Translations under genes and position numbers: made by a program
Assembly: GCF_027744825.2 (NCBI RefSeq)
Contig: NC_071345.1
Location: 11,192,501 to 11,256,500 of the forward strand
Reading direction: 5' to 3'
DNA: 64,000 nucleotides
Source: Synchiropus splendidus
Lineage: Eukaryota; Chordata; Actinopteri; Syngnathiformes; Callionymidae
The notes under the pieces: generated by a model
What the model was told of the DNA's origin: nothing
What the model saw: only the letters and a program-made list of their open reading frames with translations
The model's database searches: none
Part shown: positions 12,259-23,398 of the stretch, piece by piece
Layout: each line of letters begins with the position of its first letter
Position numbering within the stretch: the stretch's first letter is position 1

Positions 12259-13346
12259 TCTTAGAATTTCATGAATTCAACATTATTCGCTTGTGCTTCT
12301 TTACACGTTTCCCATTAGGAGTTGAGGTAGCAAGTAAGGCTACTCCCCATGAACATCCTGGCCACAACAACAAACCTCATTTGGTCTCCTTTTATACCAA
12401 TGGTATCAACGGTAGCTGGTCATGGTGGTTATCCAATCTCCATCCACAGCTCATTCATCCAACTTAGTCTCCGAACATCTCTACATGACCTGATCTTCAG
12501 CTTTTTCCAATGAAGGAATGTAATGGTGGAATGACACTCCATCTGATAACAGACCGGCGACAGTGTTATTCCTCTGTTACATTCCTACAACTGATCTATT
12601 GCTCGTGAAGATACTATCCGATTCATTAGCATCAAAACATGTTCAGCATCTTGATGTTTGTCTTCGATAGGACAAGTCATTAGCAAGTTACTTCACTGTA
12701 TAAAAGTCAAACCGCTTGTTATGAAAGCAAACACACTGTCTGAGACAAGAAATGTGTGATCAGACTCTTTGTATGCAGCAGGCACAAACACATTTTGCTA
12801 TTTACATGACAGACTTTGTAATCGTATTCCGTCTAAACCCAAATGTCAAACCACCGCTGTAAGATCCACATCATGAAAAAGCAAATGCACCTCCTGAAAG
12901 AGCTGTGGCAAAAAAGCTCTGCAATCATTTTGACAATGTCCAAAAACCGCCCGAGAGGACAGACTCTGGCGGCCCGTTCACATAATATTACATTAAAACG
13001 TTGACTCACAGCGCCGCAAAAACTGTGTTACCGGCGATGAAAAGGAGACTGTTTTAATTGAATCGCCTTATTTGCATTTTTACTGCTGAGTGTGTCTTAC
13101 AGTGTGGTACTGTCTGTGCTGCAGTGGCGATAATTTCAAGAGTCGGGCTCGGTGTTTGGCGAGGGCCGTCTTTGACATTGTGTACGTGTGACATAATTGT
13201 TTGAGGGGGAAAAAACAATATGATCTGACAGCCAGGGAGACTACGGTCACAGTCATTCCTGAATTTACTCGTCCATTTTATTTCTCACATGGTGCTTCTA
13301 GTCAAAAACAAGTCCCCCTGGGATGAAGCAGAGTGTGATTTGAAAG
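12259..13346. other. Unassigned noncoding sequence
   Basis: No gene, repeat or RNA could be supported. Sequence composition is ordinary for the window. Confidence 0.55.
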
Positions 13347-13376
13347 TTGCCCTACATTTGGCTCAGTAGCTTTAAA

Positions 13377-13480
13377 ATGCAGCCTGTCAAGCCGCACCGC
13401 ATGCTGCTGCACCTCTCACTCCGCCCGCCCGCCCGCCCGGCTGCCTGCCCGCGTGCCCGGCGGCCCTCCGCTTGGTCAGG
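13377..13480 (+). other. GC-rich patch ending in a consensus splice donor (weak exon candidate)
   Basis: A GC-rich, CCCG-repeating stretch (about 13420-13445) has an open plus-strand frame from an ATG at 13377. It runs into a strong donor match, TCAG|GTGAGT, at about 13480/13481. The frame is rich in Pro, Arg and Ala because of the CCCG repeat rather than any domain. It could be a first coding or untranslated exon, or only a GC-rich simple repeat beside a chance donor. The adjoining CA tract and purine block argue for low-complexity DNA, so I keep this low. Confidence 0.15.
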
Positions 13481-13517
13481 TGAGTTATTGCCAGGACTGT
13501 TCCTTAAACACCCCCTC

Positions 13518-13518
<1 letters not shown>

Positions 13519-13554
<36 letters not shown>
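13519..13554. repeat. (CA)18 microsatellite
   Basis: An uninterrupted run of CA dinucleotides, the most common fish microsatellite type. Cys-Val or Thr-His runs in overlapping frames across it are translation artefacts. Confidence 0.98.
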
Positions 13555-13557
<3 letters not shown>

Positions 13558-13639
13558 AAGTCGTCCATTACTGTGCCTGTCAGCCAAGCGTGCAATCAAT
13601 ACTCCCCCTCCGACAGCGTGCACATATGTGATGGAAGTC

Positions 13640-13995
13640 AAAACGGGTGGAGAGGAGGACAGCGAGGGTAAAGAGGGGATGTTGGAGGGAGGATGGGGGC
13701 AGCAGGACATGAGAGGAGGGAAGTGTTGGTAATGGGGGAACGTAGGGCTCGGGGGCAGAGGCCGAAGGAACGGGGGAGAAAAAGTGAGATGACAGGGAAA
13801 ATGTCCAGAGACAAACAACACAGAGCAGCAATACATAACAAAGCTCAGCGATGGTGAGCGTGTGGGAGTAGGTGATGGAGGACAGAGATGAGGAGTGGCA
13901 GAGGAGAGGGATAGAAAATAGATGGAACAAAAGAGAAAATGTGTGCGAATGAAACGAGAGGATGCGGAGAGGTAGTGGGAGGAAGAGGAGAAGGC
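13640..13995 (+). repeat. Purine-rich (GGA/GAG) asymmetric tract
   Basis: The plus strand is strongly enriched in G and A for about 350 bases, with GGAGAGGAGG, GAGGGAGGATGGG and similar runs. This removes stop codons from the opposite strand, which explains several overlapping Pro/Ser/Leu-rich frames of 67-116 codons there; none is a credible gene. Such polypurine tracts are common in vertebrate introns and intergenic DNA and can adopt triplex structure. Confidence 0.7.
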
Positions 13996-13999
13996 TATA

Positions 14000-14744
14000 T
14001 ATAATGCCGCAGCTTCGGGAATAGATCAGCGATTTTAGTGATTATTTAACAGAAGCAGCCACCAGCACCTCGAAGATCCCTGACTCCAGTACGCGCATTG
14101 ACAAACAGGGAAATAAACTGGGCGCACTAACTCATCTCCATGGCAAAGTGAACTTATTCCCCGCTAAAGAGCTTCTGTTGTCTGGGCCGCATTGATAACG
14201 GAACCAAACGCTCATAAACACAAACACACTCTGGCCGTGCAATAAACACATCCACATGAAAAGATTCATAATTACAGCAAACACAGACATGGCCACGCTG
14301 TAAACAGCCCGCTCTCAAGCCCCGCTGCTCTCCGGGGGAGCAACATACAGTGCGCATCACACACTAAAACCCAATGGCGCATTAATGGCGACCTGTTCAT
14401 TGACAAAACAACAAACTGCTTTCTCCTTCGTGACAGTGTCGCCATCATATTTTACTTTTTCCTCACTGCACAGCCAAACTGTAGAGAATAATGTCATTCA
14501 AATTCATAAAACTTGCGTTATCAAAGCTGTGCACACATAGCGAGTCCTGACTCCCCAGCATCAATCTCCCGCTGCACCTCAGCGTTCTGGGAGTTTGCAA
14601 AGTTGTCGCAATGTTCTCTGCCCAGACTGCGATCAGAAACCTTAACTGCTTTCTAGTTACCATGTTTGTGTGTCTTGTCTGTTTTCATAGTTTCCGGTGT
14701 CCGGCATTGAGTCACTTGAGGCTTCTTGCTCACCCCCACGCAGA
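14000..14744. other. Unassigned noncoding sequence
   Basis: No gene or element supported. Contains TATATATAA near 13996, with no other promoter evidence. Confidence 0.5.
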
Positions 14745-15015
14745 GCAAATCCCAGGATGGTAGGGCAAGAATGTCCTCTGATCCTAACCACTACCAATTT
14801 CAATTTTGGTGAGGAATTGACAACTTATCTCAAAACATTTGCTTCTGCTCAGCTACTTGCTTCTGCTGTTCAGCACCAGGTGAGATGAAAGCTCAGCTAT
14901 TTACCTCTGATATTAAGCTTGCTCAGAACGTGAGATGCCTTTTTCGGGGGCCGAATGAAATGACCAATCTTAAGGCAAGGAAGGCGCTAACTTCCCCTAT
15001 TATCCTGGGATTCGC
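14745..15015. mobile_element. Palindromic-ended MITE, copy 1 (partner at 44.1 kb)
   Basis: The left end GCAAATCCCAGGATGGTAGG (14745-14764) is the imperfect inverse of the right end CCCTATTATCCTGGGATTCG (14995-15014). Inside, TGACAACTTA, AAAACATTTGC, TTCTGCTCAGCT and GAATGAAATGACCA are shared, in order, with 44136-44372. Two copies with inverted ends, internal similarity and unrelated flanks indicate a small non-autonomous DNA transposon. No clear target duplication is seen, so the superfamily is unassigned. An exon-like donor (CAG|GTGAGA, 14880) lies inside the element and is probably incidental. Confidence 0.65.
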
Positions 15016-16055
15016 CAAATTCGCTCCCGGAATGAGGTGCAGCTCTCCAGGTGGAGTCAAGTCCACAGCCAAAACCCAGTTGGCTTTTGCTCATGTCGGA
15101 CTTCTGAGCCGAGCACACTTCATCTTGAGACAGAGTGTGAAAAGTCCCAAGCCATTTCGAGCACATGGTTGATGTGGGAGATTTCAGATGAATCTATAAA
15201 AATATAAAATAAATACCAAGACATAAGAAAAAGTCCCAGAGAGGTAGTTAAAGGGTTAAACCATTTCCATGTTTTCATTTCACCACAAAGAATTAGAATT
15301 TCAAATTCTCTGTAAAGTCAAAGCATGCAATGTATTCGTCGACGTCTAGGAACTTTTTAATCGGTTTAAATCCATTTCCCAGAAAGAAACTGCTTACAGT
15401 AGTACGTTTTGTTTGGTTTATTTCCAAAAACGGCGCAGCTAATGCACCAATGCAATATCTTAAAACAGTTTCATTAAAAGGAAAAAGTAGAAAAACATAA
15501 TTGGCATGTTGAGAGCAATAATTCGGTATCAAATGAAACCAAGCAGATGAAGCCCTTCAGCCAAACAATACACGCTACTGTGTTTATATAGAAGGATGTA
15601 ATTGACAAATAAACAGGAGCAATACATTTGGGATATTTCATCAAGCAACGGAGAAATTGGCAATAAACAGAGAGGTCTGTCTCCTCCGAACTCACTTAAT
15701 GAGAGAACAACTCTATTATTGAATGATTAAGTAGTCACACATGATTCAAAACCGCAATCTTCGGGGCGAAAAGAATCATTTGGAGGAAATGACTTGGTAC
15801 ATCTGGAAACCAAAGTTCTCGAGGGCCCCTGAGGGACCCTCTCCCCCAGCCTGACCTGCCCAACGCTGCCTCGTCTTCTGCTTTGATTCCCAGTGATGGT
15901 GCCAGCCTGCATGCAAATCCTCCTTGTGGATGTTGTGTGAGAGAGTGTGTTTGGATGAGCTGTGTTTTGCCTAACAGGGAAAGTAAGAGGGCACAGGAGG
16001 ATTCTCCTCTAGATTCATCCAAACTAGCCATCAATCACAGCATATCTGTGTGGAC
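15016..16055. other. Unassigned noncoding sequence
   Basis: No gene supported. AT-rich at 15180-15320. The 99-codon minus-strand frame near 15735-16034 lacks recognisable motifs or splice context. Confidence 0.5.
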
Positions 16056-16358
16056 CATGCGTCAAACTCAAGGCTTGGGGGCCAAATCTGTCCCGCCACG
16101 TTACTTTATGTGGCCCGTAAGAGTACAAATGCAGAGGCTTTAAAAATAAGAGTGGTTGAAGAAGACAGGACAGCTTTATATTGGATTTCAACACAAGCTA
16201 CGGGGATGATTTATGAAAGCGTTAGCCCCCGAAAAAAATTTCATTGAAGTCTGATGCTTGTTTCTTCCCAAGTGCGGTTCAATAAATGCAAATGTTTCTC
16301 GCCCTGCAACTTGGAATGCTTTTTAAATTTTGGCCCCTTATCGAGTTTCACGCCCCTG
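16056..16358 (+). mobile_element. hAT-type MITE with 8-bp target duplication
   Basis: The left end CATGCGTCAAACTCAAGG (16056-16073) is inverse to the right end CGAGTTTCACGCCCCTG (16342-16358), whose reverse complement begins CAGGGGCGTGAAACTCG. This is the familiar vertebrate hAT end that starts CAGGGG-GT-AAACTC. Flanking 8-mers GTGTGGAC (16048-16055) and GTGTAGCC (16359-16366) match at 6 of 8 positions, as expected for a decayed hAT duplication. The body holds GGGGGCCAAATCTG, TATGTGGCCCGTAAGAG and TTTTGGCCCC, words typical of this family. At 303 bp with no transposase it is non-autonomous. Degraded relatives may be at 38.1 kb and 42.2-42.57 kb. Confidence 0.75.
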
Positions 16359-16366
16359 GTGTAGCC

Positions 16367-16789
16367 GGGAATAAGCCGAGGGAGACTTGATTTTTATATC
16401 TGCGCACAGCCAAGGTGATCCCTGCTAGCCATTTCGCCCCGCATTTAGTATTCATTTTCCAGGCGATCAAGCTCAACACCAGGGGGGTTTGTGCATGTGA
16501 ACGTGTGTGTCAATGCTCCCGAGCATGTGCTCATGATTTATGTGTGGGTTTGCATTAGGCGCGAGGAAATCATGAGGAGGTGTGTGCGTTCACCAGCAGA
16601 GGATGAAAGCAAGGAGGGGAGTGCAGCGGCTTAAGACCCTCAAAGACAAGACAAAGAGTTGCATGCAAAGTTGCGAGAATGATAAGAAATCCGCAAACAC
16701 ATAAATAAGCCGGCTGATTAGTCGCAGAGGGACGTATCCAGAAAAGGCCAGAGGACACTAGCCGTGATCACCGTAAACAGCCGGTGGAG
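16367..16789. other. Unassigned noncoding sequence
   Basis: No gene supported. TG-rich words near 16490-16590 are low-complexity. Confidence 0.5.
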
Positions 16790-17030
16790 TAAACCTGGAT
16801 GTGAGTAGCTTCCTGCTGGGACAGGATAAGGAGAAAAGGGGGGATGCAGGAAGTAACTGGGAGAGAAAGAACAAAGGGAAGAGTAAAAGCAGGATGGGCG
16901 GAAGAAGTGGGTTTGGGGAGAAAATACAAAACACTGCAGTAAGAGGATGAGTGGGTGAGAGGAGGAGGGAAGAGGGGCGATAACAGGCAGAACAAGCACA
17001 AAGTGAAACCAATAGGGGGATAAAAAAAAT
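16790..17030 (+). repeat. Purine-rich asymmetric tract
   Basis: GGAGAAAAGG, GGGAGAGAAAGAAC, GAGAGGAGGAGGGAAG and similar runs dominate the plus strand. The 183-codon minus-strand frame crossing it (16768-17319) is rich in Pro, Leu, Phe and Ser because the complementary strand is pyrimidine-only there. It has no domain and is not called as a gene. Confidence 0.7.
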
Positions 17031-20000
17031 GAATAAAGTTCTCTTTAGGAATCAAAAAAGGAAGAGAAGCAACAGGGACCTTTGACAAAAGAGCTGAGCA
17101 ACACTTCTCTGGCAGTGAAGGCAGAAAAGATGGCTGCAGGGGACACAACCACCAGCCAAATATGGTCATCAGGAGCGGCTCTGTCCTACTTTTACTCCTA
17201 ACCAGAGCCTGGATGTCGCAGGAAGAGCCATAAATGGTCGGTGGGTTGCAGCGTTGACTTCTGTCGTTTTGATGTGTCGCGCCGGAATGAGTGATGCAGG
17301 ACTTGGGCCTAACATTCAAACGAAGCGCCAGCAGCGTGCCTCCCGCAGAAACACACGCTCATCTCCATAATTCTCTTTTCATTCACGCTAAGAGAGTCGG
17401 CATGCCGAAGCGATCTGGAGCAAAAAAAGGGGAGAGAGAGCATCTTCTATGCGTCTATTCCGACTTGATATATAGATTCATGCCTTAAAACTATAACAGC
17501 GTGCTTCATTTACTCACTGAAAAACTTTTTATTTTCCCAAAGCTGAACCTCCAATCTGACCAGTGGGGTGAGGAGAGGTTAAGGGCTGACAATGACTGAG
17601 AGATTTGCTGATTTGAAGTGGAAAATGATGTTGGTCTGTGGCTTGACTGAAGCTTTTGTTATTTCAAGACTGCAGCCCTCCTGTTTCCATGTAGTATTTT
17701 TCCTCTGATATTATTCCATTTGGTGATTAGACTCTCCAGCCGGCTGTTCTATTCTAGGCTTTGCTGGATACACAGTGGCAGACTGATAAAAAAAAAAGGC
17801 CAGGATGCCAGCATGCCCAACAATGAAGCCCCGCCACCTCATGTTTGTCACTAGTTGCTATGCGAGTTGTTACGATTGACCAGTTGGCTTTCGTGAACAA
17901 GGAAAGTGGGTCTATATGTTGCTTCTGGTGTTGGTATATAAATGCTGGCTAGCAGCTCCACAGCATGTCTTTACAGTCAGTACAGCGCAGTCCTTCCTTA
18001 TACATTCCATATGCGCAGACACAACAACAGACGTGTCATAAAGGCCTCAACGACAACCCGTATCAGCTGTCAGTCCAAACAAGCTGTTTGGAAAGCCTGG
18101 TAGGCGGCGAATGCATTCGCACAAATGCGATTATAGAGTTATGGTTCAGAGGAGGGAACATTCATCATATGGAGACTGCAATAAACAACAGCAATGAATG
18201 TACTCGCTTATGGCGAATACCGTCTTTCACGAAAATGACATGTTTGTGACAGCCGCAGAAACACTCCGACTGTTTTCGATTCAAGCTAGGAGAGGTATTG
18301 ATTCAGCGCTATATTGCGACCTGTCTGGTTGGATGCAGTTATCAGTGCGACTCACCTTTCAATAAAAAAAAAATGTCGCGACTTGCTGAGCCCAGAATTC
18401 AGGTATCAGAGATCAATTCTCAACTGGATGACTCTTGCATACAGTGCATGGTTTCTGCAAACTCTTATCATAATGGAGCATGCACTCGCTGTTCGCAGAA
18501 CCCTGCGGATTTTTGATTCATTCATATCTCTACAGAGTATTAAATATTTCATCGGTATTTTGTTCATTAACCGCAAAAGCGGCACTTGTTAGGGACTGAA
18601 AGGGACATGAAAGAAAAAGAAGCTCATGTGAACTTAGCTTGAACTAAAAAAAAAAAAGAGTGAGGCCAGCAGTTCTTTTCTTGTTATGCAGGCTTGAAGA
18701 CATTTACATTTCTGACATCTGGCTCCGGGTTTTTTGAAAGTCTTGAGCGGGAACGGCGTACGCGCCTGTGTTGAAGACAACCACCTGTAGCACCAGAATA
18801 CTCCAGAGGGGGTGCTGCTATTAAGCCCTGGGGTAAATGTAGTCAGTCGTGATCCACGATGCCGATTCTATTCTGCATCCTCAGTGGTTGTTTGACGTGT
18901 GTGTCTGGAGCTCTGATGGCTGAGCCGCACAGATGACACCTCATGGTGACAGCCAGCTCGCAGCGAGGACGCCAGTCATAACACAACAGCAGAAAGGTGG
19001 AAGGACATCACCTCCATGGCGGCACACAAACACGGCGGCGCCTCACGACAGTGCTAAAGTCATACCAAGGTCCTTATTTAGATTGCCTATCATGTTTGAC
19101 CTCTTCCCCTCCGTTCGCATTAGGGTCTCCTTAGGAGCCGAGGGTGGTGCCGCTCCACATGCAAGATGTCACAGTGATTCATCAGAGGGACAGCAACTAA
19201 TGTATTTGGCCTGGGGGCTTCCTCTTGCCTTTGTAATTGACTGTTTGATTGACACACAGTCTGGGGCCTGCGATTGTCTTTTCGCCAATGAAGGATTCAA
19301 GATCTAAATGAAGTCATCCTTATTGATTTCCATGAGTCAAATCTCTGGGAGCGCAGATGCATTTCACCCTCTGGGTGGCAGATGCCTTAAATATTGACGA
19401 GCGCCGATAGGTTTTATGAGATCTAATAGTCCGTGCAAAAGGCTTGTTGTTTGTGTGACCAGCAACGGGACCAGCAGACTGTCCAGGACGCCTCCACCCC
19501 CAGATGAGTGACAATCTCCTTTAGGGTCCTCTTGTGGATGTCGATCCAAATAAATTTCCTTGTCAAAATGTATTCTGAATTAATCAATGAAGCCCAAACA
19601 GAGCGTTGAATCCAAGTGAGAGTCATAATACGCCCCTCTAGTCCCTTCAACTGACACTGAGGAGAACAGTGGAACATCTGTCACTTAAACAGCGAGTCAC
19701 CATGGGTTTCAAACCCACTGACTCAAGAAACCCTGGACCAAAAGTGACTGAGATATGATGGCTGGAAAGTGGGTCATATGCTTAGGTTAAAATATTGATA
19801 CTCAAATTCCATATTTGGACAGGATACTTATGGAGCATTGCATTGCACCCACAGAGAAGGCCATGTGCTATCGTCTACAGGCAGATAGCAAAACTGGCAC
19901 CCAGACAAGAAAAAGCTCCATCTCCCACCTTACTGTCTTAAACAGTTTACTGGTGTTAGTCCGTTGTTAGCCTTTAGCTCGCGAACGTGACTCAAACATG

Positions 20001-20183
20001 TTTTCTTCAATTAAAGATGCAGACTGAAGCAGAGAGAAGGTGACTCGTAGAGAAACCTGAGGAATCACAGCCAACCACAGCAATATGACCCAAAGTCTCC
20101 GGGAGTTTTAAAAATAAACAAATAAAGTGGTTAGTTATTTAGCATTCTATTGGAATTTCAAGGTTGCAACAACTGTACCCTCA
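17031..20183. other. Unassigned noncoding sequence
   Basis: No gene, RNA or transposon could be supported over about 3 kb. Short A runs occur at 17788-17797 and 18644-18656. Frames of up to 124 codons, such as 18933-19307, show no known motif. Confidence 0.5.
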
Positions 20184-20350
20184 TAGCAAAATCTATCTGG
20201 CCCATAAGTGGGCTGGATGTACTATGGACCTGGCAACAGGTTGTTTGAACATTGGGCCACATGCGGGACAGATCTGTTTGATGGCTCGGGTTCAGATCTG
20301 GACCATGTCTGGCACAGACCCATTCCGCATCGGACCCAGATGTGACATAG
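20184..20350. repeat. Degenerate TCTGG/GGCCCA-word repeat
   Basis: The words CTGGCCCA, GTGGGCTGG, GGACCTGG, TGGGCCACATG, GACAGATCTG, TCAGATCTGGACC, CTGGCACAGACCC and CGGACCCAGATGTG recur at irregular 15-25 base spacing. This looks like a decayed short-period repeat of a type I recall from fish genomes. It abuts the truncated pogo-like copy on the right, so the two may be parts of one composite insertion. No family name is justified. Confidence 0.4.
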
Positions 20351-20359
20351 ATCGGGGCG

Positions 20360-20686
20360 AAATCGGAGTTCAAACAAATTGGAGTTCGAACAAAAATTTC
20401 GAGATGTTTTTGCTTCAGATTTCAAACGAAAATCCAGAACTCGAACACAACGAAGACGTCACTCACTGGGCAACCCCTCCCACATGCAGCGGCCACACAC
20501 ATAGAGGAACAGCGCACCTGCAGCAGACACTCTACATTCACTCCTACAAAAGCCTGTTTTAAGGCTTGGAATGCATTGTTTCTTTTTCCATTAATTGTAA
20601 TGGGAAAAATCGATTCAGATTTCAAACAATTCACTTCTCGAACAGCCATCTGGAACGGATTGCGGTAGAGAAACGAGGTACTACTG
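20360..20686 (+). mobile_element. Pogo/Tigger-like MITE, deleted copy
   Basis: Matches the complete element at 62349-63068 at both ends of its length. The left block (GGAGTTCGAACAAAAATTTC) corresponds to about 62391-62410. The right 220 bases (CAACCCCTCCCACATGCAG through GGTACTACTG) correspond to 62852-63068. About 370 internal bases present in the 62-kb copy are absent, and the outermost left inverted repeat is missing. The right end is followed by TA (20687-20688), as in the intact copy. This is an internally deleted, 5'-truncated member of the family and is non-coding. Confidence 0.75.
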
Positions 20687-20688
20687 TA

Positions 20689-23326
20689 CTTCTCTTTTAT
20701 TGGACATTGCTTTCACTTCCCTCTCCAAGTTACTCACTCAGTTGTGGCTTTTAGCATTAGCTTTCATGAGCCCACGGATCTGTCATAGACATCAAATGAG
20801 CTGGCTGTGCTTCCTTCCCACATGTGACACCTATACTCCTATTACAAACCAGCCCACCATTCAGGAAAGCAACGGCTGCTACTGAGCAATGTCTAGCGAC
20901 TGCTCAGTCACACCACAGCCACTGCACCGTTCTGCCACTTAAACCGCTATATAACCAATTTGCTTTGATGCTACAAAGGCACACGTTCTTTGGTGAAACC
21001 CATCATCTAGAGTAAATGACAATGAAGTTTTTTTAGAGCTCCACGCGCATCTGTGAGAGACACACTCACAACAAAACCTCAGAGGAAGACGAACGATTGT
21101 TCTCTGGAAGTATTTTCTTTAGTTTCCAAGATGGACTGGGACATGAAGGAGGGTGGGGGGGGCGACTACGTTCTCCTGTAGAGCAGAGGCAGCACAGATG
21201 TGTCTGCTATCAAATGTATATAAGATTCTTAATCAGGCGATGTTGTTAAGCGACCCACTAATCGATCTGTCGACCTCTAACTTGTAGCTGATGTATGATT
21301 ATGCACGCCGGCCTCATCAATCTGCTCTTTGGCGGCGTTTTCCTTTTCCTTCCTCTGAGAATCAATCCATCTGAAAAATGCAAGCTTCAGTGACGGCGTG
21401 CAATTCCTGGATCATACAAAGTCATGACGTGCAACCGGAAGACCTTGACATTTAGAGAATACTTAAAGGTGCCGAGCGGCTGGAGACGGGCGCCGAAACA
21501 TGAAGTCTGGCGGAGCTCCAGCGCTGACACAAGCGTCTGATACGGGTTTAAATCAGGACTGTGTCACATTGCTCTCCGCTCAGATTTTTTTTTTTTTTGC
21601 AACCAAGTGCTGTCCAAAAAAGTAATATTAATAATGATAACACGCCAAAGTCAAGTCTGCAGGTCCACTTCTTTTAAATGTCAGACGTCAAAAGTCAACC
21701 GCCCCTTGAGTAGGACCTGAAGTCAACATGAAGGTTGAAACAAGGATTATCAAAGGCTGTCATCTGACCTTATCTGGACGACCCGCACCTTCTGTCTAGC
21801 CTTTAATTATGAGTGGGGAAACAGGGAAGGGGGTAAATTCATGGACTTGGCAGGTCTTTACCTGCAGGACAAAACCTTTCATTATCTCTTGCCGTCTTTC
21901 TTTCTTTGTTCGCAATTCAATTTCTCTTTCCCCTCTTTTGTCTCCTCCCCTTTTCTCTGCACATCTCAGTTCAAAGGGTCTTTATTAGCGTGACCATCCC
22001 TGTGGCTAAGTGCCAGCTCAGAGGGAGCGATACGACGGAACATCAGCAAACCGCAGGAGTCTCAGCAGTACTGCAGAAACACCAGCGTCAGTGAGGCAGA
22101 GATTGACACGAATGTTGAGCTGCTGTTAACCTCCGTGCATGTAATCTTGTGTTATGGTTTAGAGTCCAGACTTGTGTATATTAATTTCATACAAAAGAGC
22201 CAAAAAAAATCGTCGGAGTCTTAGAGCGAGCCCCCGTCTTACTCGCTGCCTGGCATAAATGTTGTGTGTTCATGCATTAGTCATGTCAGCAAGGAGAACA
22301 CATGAGTGGCATGCTAAGCAGATACTGCAGGAGTCAGAGCTGAGAGACAGAAGCCAAGGCAGCGACTGGCTGGACATTTGGCTGCACAGAACCAAGGATT
22401 AGCATCTGTGGCATCAGCCTCTGATAAAGGGGTTTAAACCAAGTCTGAGTAATTGCCTGCAGATTCCAAAACCTAGAAGCGTCACGTTTTTCTGACATTG
22501 ACCCTCGTGTCATAGTCGTGTAACCAGCACCATATATTACGCCACTATTACAATTCAAAACCCCCTGGATAAATCAGCCTTATGGTGACAGCATATGGGC
22601 TTCCATTTCACTTTTGTCGCGTAACGTAGCTCACCTCGAGCCTTCTCCTTGAGTAAATCCGATTTCTATTCCCCAGGGAGAATTTCATCATTAGCCAAAC
22701 TGAATCATGAACAGACGCATTGCATAATGACAATAGGACAGAGGTGTCCACACGTTCTTCTTCTCCATGCCCAGAGATGTCCTCTCTTTTTGAGTTTGTG
22801 TGTGTGCGGAAACATGTAGTTAGAGTCATGTAAGCATACAACACTTCCCAAAGAGTACTAACCCACCGAAGCCGTCTACATCTTGATGACGACGACATCG
22901 CACGTCTTTCACAGTCCTCCTTAACAGTCTACCTTAAAAGGCCCGCACGAGTGATGGAGCGCTGACATTGGGAGTTACTTCACAGCATGTTGACAAAAAC
23001 AGCTGAAAACTCCCACCAGTGGCTCCTATGCTGCTAGAGGGCCGGGCCGAACCCTGTCTTGCAACGGAAGCACAGCGACTTTGCGGTTGACTCGCAACGG
23101 TCAACTCTCAGCAACAACCATCTCGCGCAGCAGCACAACGCTATGTCTCAAAAGCAGTGCTAAAGTACATGAACGTTCTATTTTTAGTTTGCAGCTGGTA
23201 AACGTCGCCAGTCGTTCAGTCAATGACCTAGAGTGTATGGACAGTGGTGCTTCCAGAAAAAAACAAGCTTGATAGCTAGAGAAGCATGGCATGCAGGGTG
23301 GGAGGAAGCACGAGTCTCGCTTTCGG
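20689..23326. other. Unassigned noncoding sequence
   Basis: No gene or element supported. Contains a 14-base T run at about 21585-21598 and ordinary mixed sequence otherwise. Confidence 0.5.
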
Positions 23327-23398
23327 TGTCAGCATGGGACGCAAAAGTCCACTTTCCCAATGTTAATATACTACGTCATGGGATGAAGATGGGTTGGT
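23327..23398 (+). repeat. Short dispersed repeat, copy B (partner at 2.84 kb)
   Basis: Same orientation as 2842-2912, sharing GACGCAAAAGTCCACTTTCC and a diverged downstream AATATACTACGTCATGGG segment. The surrounding sequence is unrelated to that around copy A. The family is unidentified. Confidence 0.65.

Noticed and set aside
16768..17319. 183-codon minus-strand frame
   Set aside because: It lies largely opposite a polypurine tract. The Pro/Leu/Phe/Ser composition and overlapping open frames show that the opening is compositional.
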